A stretch of 64,000 nucleotides of DNA from Lysobacter capsici (GTDB taxonomy: Bacteria; Pseudomonadota; Gammaproteobacteria; Xanthomonadales; Xanthomonadaceae), in assembly GCF_014779555.2 (NCBI RefSeq), contig NZ_CP094357.1, positions 3,968,001 through 4,032,000 of the forward strand. Reading direction: 5' to 3'. Position 1 is the first letter of the stretch; every line of letters starts with the position of its first letter. The translations under genes were made by a program, and so were the position numbers. Below are positions 1-8,558 of this stretch, one piece after another. The notes beneath the pieces were generated by a model that saw only the letters and a program-made list of their open reading frames with translations, made no database searches and was not told the origin of the DNA.

Positions 1-2
1 GC

Positions 3-272
3 GAGGACAGCGGCGCGGTGCGCGCGCTGGACAAGGTTCTGGAAACCGGCGCCGGCGAGGCGGCCGATGGCGCGGCCACGGACCTGCTCAAGGGCAAGGT
101 GGTCGACGCGCTGTCCAAGTCCGGCAACGAGGACAAATACCTCAAGGCGTTTACCGAGAACGCCAATGTGTTTATCGAGGATCAGCTGCTGCGGGAGCTT
201 TCCGGCGATCAGTACGCCGGTATCCGCCAGGAAATTTCCAAGGAAGCTTCTCAGCTGCTGGTGACTTCGTAG
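3..272 (+). CDS. Unknown protein, C-terminal part only
   Basis: The frame is open to the left edge of the window, so only the last ~89 residues are visible; the GTG at 18 is probably internal. The visible part is hydrophilic and predicted helical (motif YLKAFTENANVFIEDQLLREL), with no cysteine and no membrane segment, and ends in LLVTS. I do not recognise a family. No terminator is obvious before the convergent gene that ends at 457. Confidence 0.6.
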   Translation, partial: EDSGAVRALDKVLETGAGEAADGAATDLLKGKVVDALSKSGNEDKYLKAFTENANVFIEDQLLRELSGDQYAGIRQEISKEASQLLVTS

Positions 273-456
273 CGCATGGCCCGCGCCGGGCGCATTGAAC
301 TGTTCGCACGGTGCAATGCGCTCGGCTATCGGCGGGCGAAGTTTTTAATTCAATGATGATTTGAAGCGGCGTGGCGCGGATCGCCGCGCCGCTTGCCCTG
401 CCCTCCGAAAACATTGGCTACGACAGGCATAGCGCGATAAATCGGCCGCGACACCG

Positions 457-1128
457 TCACTTCGGCTTGTTGCCGTAGGCGATGGGCAAGCGCAGCACCG
501 AACGCACCGGCTTGCCGTCGACCACGGCGGGCACGTAGGTCCATTGACTTGCCGCCCACCTGGCGGCTTGGTCGATAGCCATATCGCCGCTGGACTTCGC
601 GATCCGGACCGAATGCGCGCTGCCATCGCTTTCGAGCAGCAGCATCACCACCACTTCGCCGCTGAGCTGGTTCGCCTCGACCGTGCCGGGCCACTGCGGC
701 GGATAGCGCTCCAGCGAGGACGCCTCGGGATAGGCCGGCGCATCGGGGACGGTTTTCGTCCAGCAGCTTTCATGTTCTTCGAAATCCAGCGGGATGCGGA
801 TTCTGTCCGCCTCGGTTTCGCCCTTCTCGTTGCGGGGCGGGATGTAGACCCAGTGGCGCGCGGCCTCCAGCGCCGCGTTGTCCAGGTGCCGGTCGCGGCT
901 GGATTTCTCCACGACCGCGCGGACGAATCGCCCCTCGCCGTCCACGTCGACGATGATCACGGTCGTTCCACTCACGCACTTGTCGATCGCTTCTTGCGGG
1001 TAGACCACGGGCTGCCGCAGCCTGGATGCCGGATCCAGGCGCCCGTCGGTACTCGCGTATTGCGCGGCGGCCTGGCTTGCCGGGAATATCAACGCGCCGA
1101 GCAGGACCAGTCGGCATGCGTGCTTCAT
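457..1128 (-). CDS. Secreted protein with two TonB-C-like domains
   Basis: A 223-residue protein with an N-terminal signal peptide (LVLLGALIFPASQAAA) followed by two consecutive domains of the TonB C-terminal type. The first carries VVYPQEAI and, later, RHWVYIPPRN; the second carries GEVVVMLLLESDG and SQWTYVPAVVDGKPV. It lacks the N-terminal anchor and proline-rich spacer of a true TonB, so it cannot be the canonical energy transducer; a periplasmic binding role is inferred. I chose the ATG at 1128 because AAGGGA lies nine bases upstream, whereas it would abut the in-frame ATG at 1137. Confidence 0.75.
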   Translation of the reverse strand: MKHACRLVLLGALIFPASQAAAQYASTDGRLDPASRLRQPVVYPQEAIDKCVSGTTVIIVDVDGEGRFVRAVVEKSSRDRHLDNAALEAARHWVYIPPRNEKGETEADRIRIPLDFEEHESCWTKTVPDAPAYPEASSLERYPPQWPGTVEANQLSGEVVVMLLLESDGSAHSVRIAKSSGDMAIDQAARWAASQWTYVPAVVDGKPVRSVLRLPIAYGNKPK

Positions 1129-1223
1129 GTCGTTCATTCCCTTGATTCGTTCCTTGATTTTGAGGTTCGACGAAAGCCGCGGCGTTCGTCCCGACTGTTT
1201 GCTTGCCGATACCACCGCGCGGC

Positions 1224-1961
1224 TCAAACCCGTCCGGTCGCCAGCGCCCGCGCCCAATCCGGGCGGCCGTTGCGCAATGCGAGTTCGGCCGCGGCGTTCC
1301 AGTCGTAATCGACCGCGATCAGCTGCGCGTTCCATTCGCCGTCGCCGTTGCGTTCGACGATCGCATAGCGCGCCTGCGGCGTGCCGACTTCGACCCGGTG
1401 CGGATACGGATGTTCGCCGGTGTAGGCCTGCAGCCCCACGCTGCCGGGATTGACGATCAGGCGGCCGTCGGCCAGACGTAGGCTGCGTGGTACGTGGGTG
1501 TGGCCGCACAGGATCACGCGGGCGTCGCTGTCGCCGGCGCGCTCGGCCGCTTCGTCCGGGGTGGCCGCGCGCATGCCACCGGCGTCGACGGTTTCGATGA
1601 AGCATTCCAGGTCGCTGCGCGCGGTGCCGTGGACCAGCAGCACCTCGTCGTTCAAACGCAGGGTCGTCGGCAGGCCGCGCATCCACTCGCGCTGATCGGG
1701 ACGGATCTGCGCGGCCGCAAACCGGTCGGATTCGCTCATGCGCTCGGGCGGATCGGTCAGCACCTGCCGCTCGTGATTGCCGGCGATGGTCGGCCAGCCC
1801 AGCGCGATCAGGCGGTCGGCGGTTTCGCGCGGCTGCAGCGGGCCCGACAGCAGGTCGCCGAGGTCGACCACCTTGTCGGCACCGCGGCGCTCGATGTCGA
1901 GCAGCACCGCGTCGAGGGCGGCGAGGTTGCCATGGATGTCGGATACGACGGCGATGCGCAT
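1224..1961 (-). CDS. Metallophosphoesterase family protein
   Basis: 245 residues with the calcineurin-like phosphoesterase metal-binding series in order: SDIHGN (residues 7-12), GDLLSGP, GNHER and, near residue 150, GHTHVP. This is the YfcE/MJ0936-type cytosolic phosphodiesterase fold, which uses two divalent metals. The substrate cannot be told from sequence. No membrane segment or signal peptide is seen. The start is the ATG that opens directly into the first beta strand (MRIAVVSDIHGN). It stands alone on the minus strand. Confidence 0.85.
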   Translation of the reverse strand: MRIAVVSDIHGNLAALDAVLLDIERRGADKVVDLGDLLSGPLQPRETADRLIALGWPTIAGNHERQVLTDPPERMSESDRFAAAQIRPDQREWMRGLPTTLRLNDEVLLVHGTARSDLECFIETVDAGGMRAATPDEAAERAGDSDARVILCGHTHVPRSLRLADGRLIVNPGSVGLQAYTGEHPYPHRVEVGTPQARYAIVERNGDGEWNAQLIAVDYDWNAAAELALRNGRPDWARALATGRV

Positions 1962-2248
1962 GGCGGGATTCTATCCTTTGCGACAGCGCGGTCGCCCCGA
2001 TGATCGGACTGCGCGACGCGGGGACGAGCGGGCCCGCAAAGGCCTCGCGCCGCCACGCGGACGGCGCAATCGCGCGGCCTCAACGCCTTGCCGCGCGGGC
2101 CGATCGCCAGCCCGGGCGCGGGCGCATTGCGCCGCGGCGATGGTTTCAGGCAGAATGCCGCCCCTCTGGAAGGAAACGGCGACGCCCCCGGCGCCACCGC
2201 CTCCGATCCGGACACCGCATGGCGCTCCGGCGCGTATGCGATCTCTAT

Positions 2249-2361
2249 GGTGGCCCCGTTGGCGCCTCCGCGACGATAAGTTGAAAATCCCGCCAGGGCC
2301 GGAAGGCAGCAACGGTATCGACCGATTCGGGCGCCGGAGTCACGCTTGCGGGGCCGCCACC
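2249..2361 (+). ncRNA. ffs: 4.5S / small SRP RNA
   Basis: The SRP RNA signature CAGGGCCGGAAGGCAGCAA lies at about 2292-2310, matching the Ffh-binding GGAA tetraloop and asymmetric internal loop. The ends pair as GGTGGCCCCG (2249) with CGGGGCCGCCACC (ending 2361), giving one long hairpin of about 113 nt followed by five T residues that act as terminator. It is the RNA of the signal recognition particle and works with Ffh in co-translational membrane targeting. Exact ends are estimated from the base pairing. Confidence 0.9.
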
Positions 2362-2400
2362 TTTTTGGGGATTCGGGATTGGGGATTAGGGATTCGGGGC
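2362..2400 (+). repeat. G-rich GGGATT-type tract
   Basis: Right after the ffs terminator T-run the plus strand has five runs of three or four G separated by ATT, ATTC or ATTA. This fits the G-quadruplex rule of four or more G3 runs with short loops. Related tracts occur near 15365, 46408 and 46505 in this window. Confidence 0.7.
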
Positions 2401-2529
2401 GCGGCTGGCGGTGACGGTCGCCAGTTGGGGCTTGCGCAGTGTTTTTAGTGGCGAATCGGGCTGAGGTCCGACTGGGTCATCGCAAACTTCAGTGCCGATC
2501 TCGATCACGACGCCCATCAGGCGCCGCCA

Positions 2530-3537
2530 TCAATCCGACCCCAAGGACAGCGCCAGCGCGTCGGGCTCGCGCCCGGTCTTCCATTGGTCGATCACCTTCC
2601 AGCGCTTGCGATCGATCACCGCGACCTCGTCGCCGCCGCTGATCGCCACATACACCCACGGCCGCTTCGGATCGGCGATCACCCCGATCGGCAATGCCGC
2701 GCGACCGAGCATGGTGTCGCGATACTCCGCGCCGTCGCGCCGCAGCGCGATCGTCGTCACCGGCTTCTTGCGCTTGGCATCGAACACCGACAGCGTCCCG
2801 GCGCGCGCATTGCTGACCAGCGCGTGGCGGCCGTCGGCGGTGAACACCACCCGGATCGGGAAGCCGGGGCTCGGCAAGGTTGCGCGGATCGCCAGCGTTT
2901 TCGCGTCGTGCACGCTCACGCTGCCGGCGTCGCGATTGCTGACCCAGACCTCGTCGCTGCCGGGCCGCACCGCGATGCCTTCGGCGCCCTTGCCGGCATC
3001 GACCTCGTCGGTCTTGCTGTTGTTGGTCAGGTCGATGCGGCTGACGGTGCCGCGATCGACCTTGCTCACATACGCGGTCTTGCCGTCGGCGGCGATCGCG
3101 ACCATGTGGCCCTTGCCCTCGCCCAATGCGATCGCCGCGACGATCTTGCCGCTGGCGATATCGACGCGGAGCAAATGTTTCGACGCCTCGGTGGTGACCA
3201 GCGCCTCGCGATCGCCGGGCAGAAAGCGCAGCCCGTGCGGCCGGCCGTGTTCGCCCAGGTCGATCGATCGCGGCGGCGCGGCGCCGCGCAGATCGAGCAC
3301 GCTGAGCGTATGCCCGGCCTGCTTGCCGCCGTAGTTGGCAACCAGCGCGATCGCGCCGTCGTGACTGACCGCGATCTCGTGCGGCGCCTGGCCGGTGGCG
3401 AACTCGCCGAGTTTGCGGCCGTCGTCCAGCGACAGACGCCAGACGGTGTCGGCGGCTTTGTTGCCGACCAAAATCTCGCCCGAAACCGCGGGCACCGAAG
3501 CGCAGAGCAACAAGCACAAGCACAGTGGGCGGAACAT
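2530..3537 (-). CDS. YVTN/YncE-like beta-propeller, exported
   Basis: 335 residues: signal peptide (LCLCLLLCASVPAVSG) then repeating beta-propeller blades with the pattern DGxxALVxNxGxxxLSVxD, for example IAVSHDGAIALVANYGG and VSNRDAGSVSVHDAKTL. This is the YVTN/lactonase-like seven-bladed family (YncE type), usually periplasmic and of unknown ligand. It is monocistronic; its upstream region holds the inverted palindrome pair at 3621-3757. Confidence 0.8.
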   Translation of the reverse strand: MFRPLCLCLLLCASVPAVSGEILVGNKAADTVWRLSLDDGRKLGEFATGQAPHEIAVSHDGAIALVANYGGKQAGHTLSVLDLRGAAPPRSIDLGEHGRPHGLRFLPGDREALVTTEASKHLLRVDIASGKIVAAIALGEGKGHMVAIAADGKTAYVSKVDRGTVSRIDLTNNSKTDEVDAGKGAEGIAVRPGSDEVWVSNRDAGSVSVHDAKTLAIRATLPSPGFPIRVVFTADGRHALVSNARAGTLSVFDAKRKKPVTTIALRRDGAEYRDTMLGRAALPIGVIADPKRPWVYVAISGGDEVAVIDRKRWKVIDQWKTGREPDALALSLGSD

Positions 3538-3620
3538 GCGCGCGACCGGTCTGACGATACGGAAGACCGACGCTACAACAAAGCCGCTGGCGCTTCATGT
3601 GCCGCGGTCTCGGCAACGAA

Positions 3621-3757
3621 AGTCGCTGGATTCCCGCGTTCGCGGGAATGACGGCTGGGGAGAACGAATCGGCGTGGGCAGGTACCGAAGCCGACAATCG
3701 AAAAGATTGCCGACATCTCACCCGACGTCATTCCCGCGAACGCGGGAATCCAGCGAC
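3621..3757. repeat. Inverted pair of palindromic repeats
   Basis: Two copies of a 33-nt unit face each other. AGTCGCTGGATTCCCGCG at 3621 continues into CGCGGGAATGACG, and the reverse complement lies at 3726-3757. Each unit is itself palindromic (ATTCCCGCG..CGCGGGAAT). This fits a REP/BIME-like dispersed intergenic repeat. It lies between the beta-propeller gene and moaE, which both lie on the minus strand. Confidence 0.85.
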
Positions 3758-3814
3758 TTCAAGCCTTAACCACAAGCAATCGCGTCCTTTGCACCTTTGA
3801 AACGCTTGCGTCCG

Positions 3815-4246
3815 TCAACTTACCTCTGGCGGCGTTGGATGCAACCAACCCGCCTCCCCATCCGCATAGCGCTCATGCTTCCAGATCGGCACCCGCCCCT
3901 TGGTTTCGTCGATGATGAAACGGCAGGCGGCGAACGCCGCATCGCGATGCGCCGCGCTGACGCCGACCCAGACCGCGAGTTCGCCTATCGCCAGATCGCC
4001 GACGCGATGCACGCAGCGCGCGTCGACGATGGCGAAGCGTTCGATCGCTTCGCTCAGGATGCGTTCGCCCTCGCTGTCGGCCAGGGCGGCATAGCTTTCG
4101 TAGCGCAGGCCGGCCACCGCGCGGCCGCCGTGGTGATCGCGCACCCAGCCTTCGAAACTGGCGTAGGCGCCGGCGTGGGCGCTGAGCAGTTGTTCGCGCA
4201 GCGGCGCGATCTCGAACGGCTGCGGCGACAGGGCGAATCGTTTCAT
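3815..4246 (-). CDS. moaE: Molybdopterin synthase catalytic subunit MoaE
   Basis: 143 residues, the usual MoaE length. It carries GAYASFEGWVRDHHGGR early, the RCVHRVGDLAIGE segment, and a C-terminal KGRVPIWKHE block with the conserved lysines near the active site. With MoaD thiocarboxylate it inserts two sulfurs into cyclic pyranopterin phosphate to give molybdopterin. It begins three bases after the moaD stop and is the last gene of the cluster. Confidence 0.93.
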   Translation of the reverse strand: MKRFALSPQPFEIAPLREQLLSAHAGAYASFEGWVRDHHGGRAVAGLRYESYAALADSEGERILSEAIERFAIVDARCVHRVGDLAIGELAVWVGVSAAHRDAAFAACRFIIDETKGRVPIWKHERYADGEAGWLHPTPPEVS

Positions 4247-4249
4247 CGC

Positions 4250-4492
4250 TCAGCCTCCCGACACCGGTGGAATGAAGGCGACTTCGCTGCCGGCGCGCGG
4301 CGCGTCGTCCCAGCGCGCGAACGCGCCGTCGACCGCGACCCGCAGGCGCTGCGCCGGCAGGGCGAAGCCGTGACGTTCGCGCAAGGTCTCGTACAGGCCG
4401 CGCAAGTCGGCGTTGTCGGCCTCGATCGATTCGCTGGCGACACCGGCGGCGTCGCGCAGGCTGGCGAAATACAGCACGGTCAGGCGGTTCAT
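4250..4492 (-). CDS. moaD: Molybdopterin synthase sulfur carrier MoaD
   Basis: 80 residues with a ubiquitin-like fold and a terminal Gly-Gly (FIPPVSGG), which is adenylated and thiocarboxylated to carry sulfur to MoaE. Its ATG overlaps the moaC stop by four bases (ATGA), so translation is probably coupled. The start gives [17 protein letters not shown], matching the usual MoaD N-terminus. Confidence 0.93.
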   Translation of the reverse strand: MNRLTVLYFASLRDAAGVASESIEADNADLRGLYETLRERHGFALPAQRLRVAVDGAFARWDDAPRAGSEVAFIPPVSGG

Positions 4493-5178
4493 GCGCCGGC
4501 TCCTCGCGCGCCGCGCGTCGTGCCCGCGCGTTTGCGCGATGCGGGCTTGGCGGTTACGTGCTTGGCGGACGCGGATTTCTTGGCGACGCGCTTGGGCGCC
4601 GCGACCGCGGACGCCGCAGCCGACGGCTGGACCCGCTTGACCGCACCGCGTTTCGATTCGGCCTCACCCGCGTGCACGCCCGCAACCACCGCATCGCTAC
4701 GGCCAAAATCGCGCTTGCCTCCGCGCTTGCCGAGCAATTGCGCCGGGCCGATCACGATCGCGTGCGACAGCGCCTTGCACATGTCGTACACGGTCAGCGC
4801 GGCGACGGTGGCGCCGGTCAGCGCTTCCATTTCCACGCCGGTGCGATGGGTGGTCTTGACCGCGCATTCGATCGACAGGCTGTTCGCGCCGTCCCAGTCG
4901 ATGGCGAAGCGGCAACCGTCGATCGGCAGCGGATGACAGAACGGAATCAGTTCGTGGGTGCGCTTGACCGCCATGGTGCCGGCGATGATCGCGGTATCGA
5001 TCACCGCGCCTTTCTTGCTGCGCAGCCCATCGGCGCGCAGTTGCGCGGCGACCGCGGCGGGAAAACGCACGCGGCAGCGCGCGATGGCTTCGCGCGTGCT
5101 GATCGCCTTGTTCGACACGTCGACCATGGCCGGGCGGCCGGCGCGGTCGACGTGGGTCAGGGAAGCTTTGGGTTTCAA
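4489..5178 (-). CDS. moaC: Cyclic pyranopterin phosphate synthase MoaC with basic tail
   Basis: 229 residues. Residues 1-160 are a full Moa[34 protein letters not shown] (about 75-86) and [21 protein letters not shown] (116-136). It converts the MoaA product to cyclic pyranopterin phosphate. I chose the TTG at 5178 because GGAG precedes it by nine bases and it overlaps the upstream stop (TTGA). Oddly, about 69 residues rich in Ala, Lys and Arg follow the catalytic domain (for instance [16 protein letters not shown]), absent from E. coli MoaC (about 161 residues). The tail looks disordered and could bind nucleic acid or simply be low-complexity. Confidence 0.9.
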   Translation of the reverse strand: MKPKASLTHVDRAGRPAMVDVSNKAISTREAIARCRVRFPAAVAAQLRADGLRSKKGAVIDTAIIAGTMAVKRTHELIPFCHPLPIDGCRFAIDWDGANSLSIECAVKTTHRTGVEMEALTGATVAALTVYDMCKALSHAIVIGPAQLLGKRGGKRDFGRSDAVVAGVHAGEAESKRGAVKRVQPSAAASAVAAPKRVAKKSASAKHVTAKPASRKRAGTTRGARGAGA

Positions 5179-5858
5179 ATCGCCAGACTCCAACGCAGTG
5201 AGAACCCGGGGTCGCGCGGGCCGAACAGGAAATGCAGAACCCGCCGCCGCCCGCTGGGTCGGACGGCCTTGGATGAGGCATGCAGCAGCAACGGTCGCAT
5301 GATAAGCAGATCGCCGGGCCGCGCGGTGCATTCGACCTCGCCGTGCGCGGCGCGCAGGCCGCGCGCCGTCTCCGGGCTAAGCCGGCCGTGACAATGCGAA
5401 CCGGGCACCACGCGCAAGGGGCCGTCGCCGGCGCCGCAGGCGTCCAGATGCACGCGCACGGCGAGCATGCGTTCCAGCAGCGTCGTCGGCGGTTGCACGA
5501 AATGCCGGTCCTGCTTGAGCGACCAGCCGCTCAACGCCGGATGCGCGATGCGTCGCGCGACCGGAATCGACAGGTCCTGATGCAGGGCGACTTTCCAGTT
5601 ACGTGCTTCGCTCTTGCGGAACAGGGTGCATTGCACGGCGACCGCGTCGTCGTCCAGCACCCGCGCGGCGCGCAAACCCTCGCGCAGGCGCGCGACCAGA
5701 TCGCGGCACCAGGCGTGTTGCAACAGTTCGCGGGTGCCGGCATCGGCGTCGCCGCTGTCGGCGACTTCGGGTTGCGCCGCGGTCCGCGCCAAAACCCGCG
5801 AGCCGATCGCGTTACCGATCCGCTGAAAGCCTTCGGACGCGAGCGGATTGTCGGTCAT
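5175..5858 (-). CDS. Phytanoyl-CoA dioxygenase (PhyH)-family oxygenase
   Basis: 227 residues. The 2OG-Fe(II) metal triad is visible as H93-x-D95 (ALHQDLS) and H193 (LLLHASS), with an arginine-rich GRRRVLHF at 203-210 for 2-oxoglutarate, and [10 protein letters not shown] before it. It is therefore likely an Fe(II)/2-oxoglutarate dioxygenase, substrate unknown. It lies between moaA and moaC in the molybdopterin operon and its stop overlaps the moaC TTG. An in-frame GTG at 5909 inside moaA would add 17 residues; I prefer the ATG at 5858, which gives the usual family N-terminus ([11 protein letters not shown]). Confidence 0.82.
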   Translation of the reverse strand: MTDNPLASEGFQRIGNAIGSRVLARTAAQPEVADSGDADAGTRELLQHAWCRDLVARLREGLRAARVLDDDAVAVQCTLFRKSEARNWKVALHQDLSIPVARRIAHPALSGWSLKQDRHFVQPPTTLLERMLAVRVHLDACGAGDGPLRVVPGSHCHGRLSPETARGLRAAHGEVECTARPGDLLIMRPLLLHASSKAVRPSGRRRVLHFLFGPRDPGFSLRWSLAI

Positions 5859-5901
5859 GCGCTTGCGAAGACAGCGACACACGAGGCGATCGATTCCACC
5901 C

Positions 5902-6933
5902 TCAGCCACCGATCAGGAACATTTCCACATGCCGCTTCGAACGCGGCGCGTCCATCGCGCGCAGCTCGCTGTAGCGGTCGTTGCGGCGCGTCCACAACGC
6001 GGCCAGATGCTGCGAGAACGCCAGCTCGCCCTCGGCCAGCGCCGGGCGCAGATCGGCGCCCTCGGCGGCGAACAGGCAGGTGTACAGGCGGCCGTCGGCG
6101 GACACCCGCGAGCGGTGGCAGTCGCCGCAGAACGGCGCGCTGATCGAGGACACGAAGCCGATCTCGCCGCCGCCATCGGCGAAGCCGTAGCGCGAGGCGA
6201 CTTCGCCGCGGTAATTGGCGTCGAGCGGGCGCAGCGGCCAGCGCGCGTGGATGCGGTCGCGCAGTTCCTGCGAGGTCACCACGCCCTGCTCGCTCCAACC
6301 GTTGCAGTTGCCCACGTCCATGTATTCGATGAAGCGCAGCACGTGGCCGCTGCCGCGGAAATGTTCGACCAAGGGCAGCACCTGGTCTTCGTTGACGCCG
6401 CGCTGGATCACGCAGTTGATCTTCAGCGAAGCGAACCCGGCCTCGCGCGCGGCCTCGATCCCGGCCAGCACGTCGGCGATTTCGCCGCGGCCGCCGGACA
6501 GGCGCCGGAACAAGTCGGGGTCGAGCGCGTCCAGGCTGACGGTCAGGCGGCGCAGGCCGGCCTCGCGCAGCGCGCGCGCATGCCGCGCGAGCAGCGAGCC
6601 GTTGGTGGTCAGGGCCAGGTCGTCCAGGCCGTCGATCCGCGCCAGCCGCGCGATCAGCTCGGGCAGGCGCTTGCGCAGCAGCGGTTCGCCGCCGGTCAGG
6701 CGCAGCTTGCTGACGCCGATACGCACGAAGCCGCGCACCAGGGTCTCGATCTGGTCGAAACTCAGGCGCGAGGCCGCGTCCAGGCCGTAGTCGTCGGGCA
6801 CGCGCTCGGCCGGCATGCAGTAGGGGCAGCGGAAATTGCAGGCCTCGATCACCGACAGCCGCAGATCGCGCAGCGGCCGGCCCTGGCGATCCAGCGGGAC
6901 CGACGGCAGCGACAGACCTGGGACGGCGTTCAC
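5902..6933 (-). CDS. moaA: GTP 3',8-cyclase MoaA
   Basis: 343 residues. The radical-SAM cluster motif is C32-x3-C36-x2-C39 (ACNFRCPYC). The second cluster is in FCGDCHRSRVSADG..YTC, and the C-terminal Gly-Gly (FLIGG) needed for activity is present. It converts GTP to 3',8-cyclo-GTP, the first step of molybdenum cofactor synthesis. The start is GTG at 6933. It opens the minus-strand order moaA-PhyH-moaC-moaD-moaE, 67 bases downstream of the metallo-beta-lactamase-fold gene. Confidence 0.95.
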   Translation of the reverse strand: MNAVPGLSLPSVPLDRQGRPLRDLRLSVIEACNFRCPYCMPAERVPDDYGLDAASRLSFDQIETLVRGFVRIGVSKLRLTGGEPLLRKRLPELIARLARIDGLDDLALTTNGSLLARHARALREAGLRRLTVSLDALDPDLFRRLSGGRGEIADVLAGIEAAREAGFASLKINCVIQRGVNEDQVLPLVEHFRGSGHVLRFIEYMDVGNCNGWSEQGVVTSQELRDRIHARWPLRPLDANYRGEVASRYGFADGGGEIGFVSSISAPFCGDCHRSRVSADGRLYTCLFAAEGADLRPALAEGELAFSQHLAALWTRRNDRYSELRAMDAPRSKRHVEMFLIGG

Positions 6934-6940
6934 ACGAAGG

Positions 6941-7015
6941 CTCTCAATCGGTGGCTCTCAATCGAATGGCGCTCAATCGATGGCGTTCAAGCCAGGCGCG
7001 TCAATCGAACGGCGC
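6941..7015. repeat. Imperfect tandem repeat of ~14 bp before moaA
   Basis: About five consecutive imperfect copies of a 14-15 base unit with core CTCAATCGATGG occupy the short gap between the hydrolase stop and the moaA start and run into the end of the hydrolase gene. Spacing is not a clean helical turn, so an operator is possible but not favoured over replication slippage. Confidence 0.6.
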
Positions 7016-7759
7016 CTGCGCGGCGGTGGGATCGGCGAGGTCGACGACCTCGCCGGGCCTGCCCACACGATACCCCCGCGCGGCCAGCGCGTCGCCCTCT
7101 TCGCGGCTGCCGTAGTGGTACAGCAGACAGCGTTCGAGCAGGGCGCGCGGGTATTCGCGCTCCAGGTCCTCGATGCCGCTGTGCGAGGGATTGCCCTCCA
7201 GCGCGCAGTCGTGGGCGATCAATTCGCCCGCATCGGCATATTTGGCCAGCATTTCCGGGATCGGCCGGGTGTCGCCGGTCCAGATCGCGCTGCCGCGCAG
7301 GCGCAGGCCGAAGCTGCTGTCGGGCCAGTGGTGGCGGGTCGCGAACACTTCCATGCGCAGGCCGCGGTGCCAGAAGTGACCGCTGACCGGGATCAGTTGG
7401 AACGCGTCCCAGAAATTCACCCCGCCCTCGGCCAGCACGTTGGGGTAGTCGGCCACGCGCTGGTGCAGCAGCGGCACGATCGGCGCCGGCACGTACAGGC
7501 GGACCTTGCCGCGCCGGGTTTCGTCGAAGTAATGGTCCACGAACAGGCGCTCGAAGCCGCCGATGTGGTCCAGATGGTTATGGGTGACGAACAGGGCCTC
7601 GGGCATGCGGCCGTAATGGGCGAGAAAGGCGGTCAGCCCCTCGCCGCCGCAGTCGACGGTCAGCCACGGCTCGCCGTCGCGTTCCAGCGTCGCCATCGCC
7701 GAACCCAGTTCCACCGCCGACGCATTGCCGACACCGTGCAGACGCAGCCGCCAAGTCAT
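7001..7759 (-). CDS. MBL-fold metallo-hydrolase
   Basis: 252 residues. The metallo-beta-lactamase motif THNHLDHIGG (HxHxDH) is near residue 60; later ligands appear as GHFWHRG, IWTGDTRP and IAHDC..NPSHSG. The arrangement resembles the RNase Z/phosphodiesterase-like branch rather than lactamases. It is cytosolic, with no signal peptide. It lies just upstream of moaA in the same direction and may share its transcript; a functional link to molybdopterin is not implied by the sequence. Confidence 0.85.
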   Translation of the reverse strand: MTWRLRLHGVGNASAVELGSAMATLERDGEPWLTVDCGGEGLTAFLAHYGRMPEALFVTHNHLDHIGGFERLFVDHYFDETRRGKVRLYVPAPIVPLLHQRVADYPNVLAEGGVNFWDAFQLIPVSGHFWHRGLRMEVFATRHHWPDSSFGLRLRGSAIWTGDTRPIPEMLAKYADAGELIAHDCALEGNPSHSGIEDLEREYPRALLERCLLYHYGSREEGDALAARGYRVGRPGEVVDLADPTAAQAPFD

Positions 7760-7786
7760 TCCAGCCCTCTTATTTCGCCCAAGTAC

Positions 7787-8536
7787 TTAGTAACCACGTT
7801 CCCAGGCGCGTTCATAGGCCGTGCGCAATCGGCCGAAGTCGGCCTCGACCTGCTCGGGACTGCGCGAACCGCGCAATTTCAGCAGCGAACGCTTGAGCCG
7901 GGCGAGGTTGCGCTCGCGCCAGGCGGTGGCCGGAATGCGGATCGCGCCGCGGTCCAGGTCGATCACCCAGCCCTGGCCGGCGGTGTCGAACAGCAGGTTG
8001 GTGGCGTTGAGGTCGGCGTGGTCCAGCCCGGCGCGGTGGCAGCGCGCGATCAGCCGGCCGGCCTCCTCCCACGGCGCACCGTCGCCGGCGACCGCGGCGC
8101 GGTCGGCCAGCGAGCGCACGCCGTCGAGCCGCTCGATCATGATCGCCGCGTAGTAATGCAGGCCGTCGCGGCGGTACCAGGCCGCGACCGGCACCGGCAC
8201 CGGCAGGCCCTTGCGCGCGAGTTCGCGGGTCAGGCGGAACTCGGCGAAGCTGCGGGTCTTGTTGGCGCCCTGCCACCAGTAGCGATCGCGGTTGAAGCGC
8301 GCGACCAGGCCGCCGCGCAGATAACGCCGCAGCACCACCTGGCCGAACGGCGCATCCACGAACCAGGCGCCGCCGCGGCCGCCGCTGTCGACCGGCCGCG
8401 CCTTTTCGCCCCAGTGCGCGGGCGAGAACCAGTCCGGCGCGGCTTGCTGCACCCGCGCGCGGTCGAACAGAATCGCGCCGTACCCGCTATCGTCGCGGTA
8501 CGGCGTCAGTCCTTCTGCGGCGTCATAACCCGTCAT
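7787..8536 (-). CDS. kdkA: 3-deoxy-D-manno-octulosonic acid kinase KdkA
   Basis: 249 residues, protein-kinase-like. The N-terminal region has GGRGGAWFV and [10 protein letters not shown] followed by [16 protein letters not shown], typical of KdkA, and the catalytic loop is [14 protein letters not shown] with the metal-binding segment VIDLDRG. It phosphorylates the Kdo residue of the LPS inner core at the cytoplasmic face of the membrane. It is divergent from the glycosyltransferase, with only 22 bases between the two start codons. Confidence 0.88.
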   Translation of the reverse strand: MTGYDAAEGLTPYRDDSGYGAILFDRARVQQAAPDWFSPAHWGEKARPVDSGGRGGAWFVDAPFGQVVLRRYLRGGLVARFNRDRYWWQGANKTRSFAEFRLTRELARKGLPVPVPVAAWYRRDGLHYYAAIMIERLDGVRSLADRAAVAGDGAPWEEAGRLIARCHRAGLDHADLNATNLLFDTAGQGWVIDLDRGAIRIPATAWRERNLARLKRSLLKLRGSRSPEQVEADFGRLRTAYERAWERGY

Positions 8537-8558
8537 CCGCCCGAGTCTAACAAGTCAC

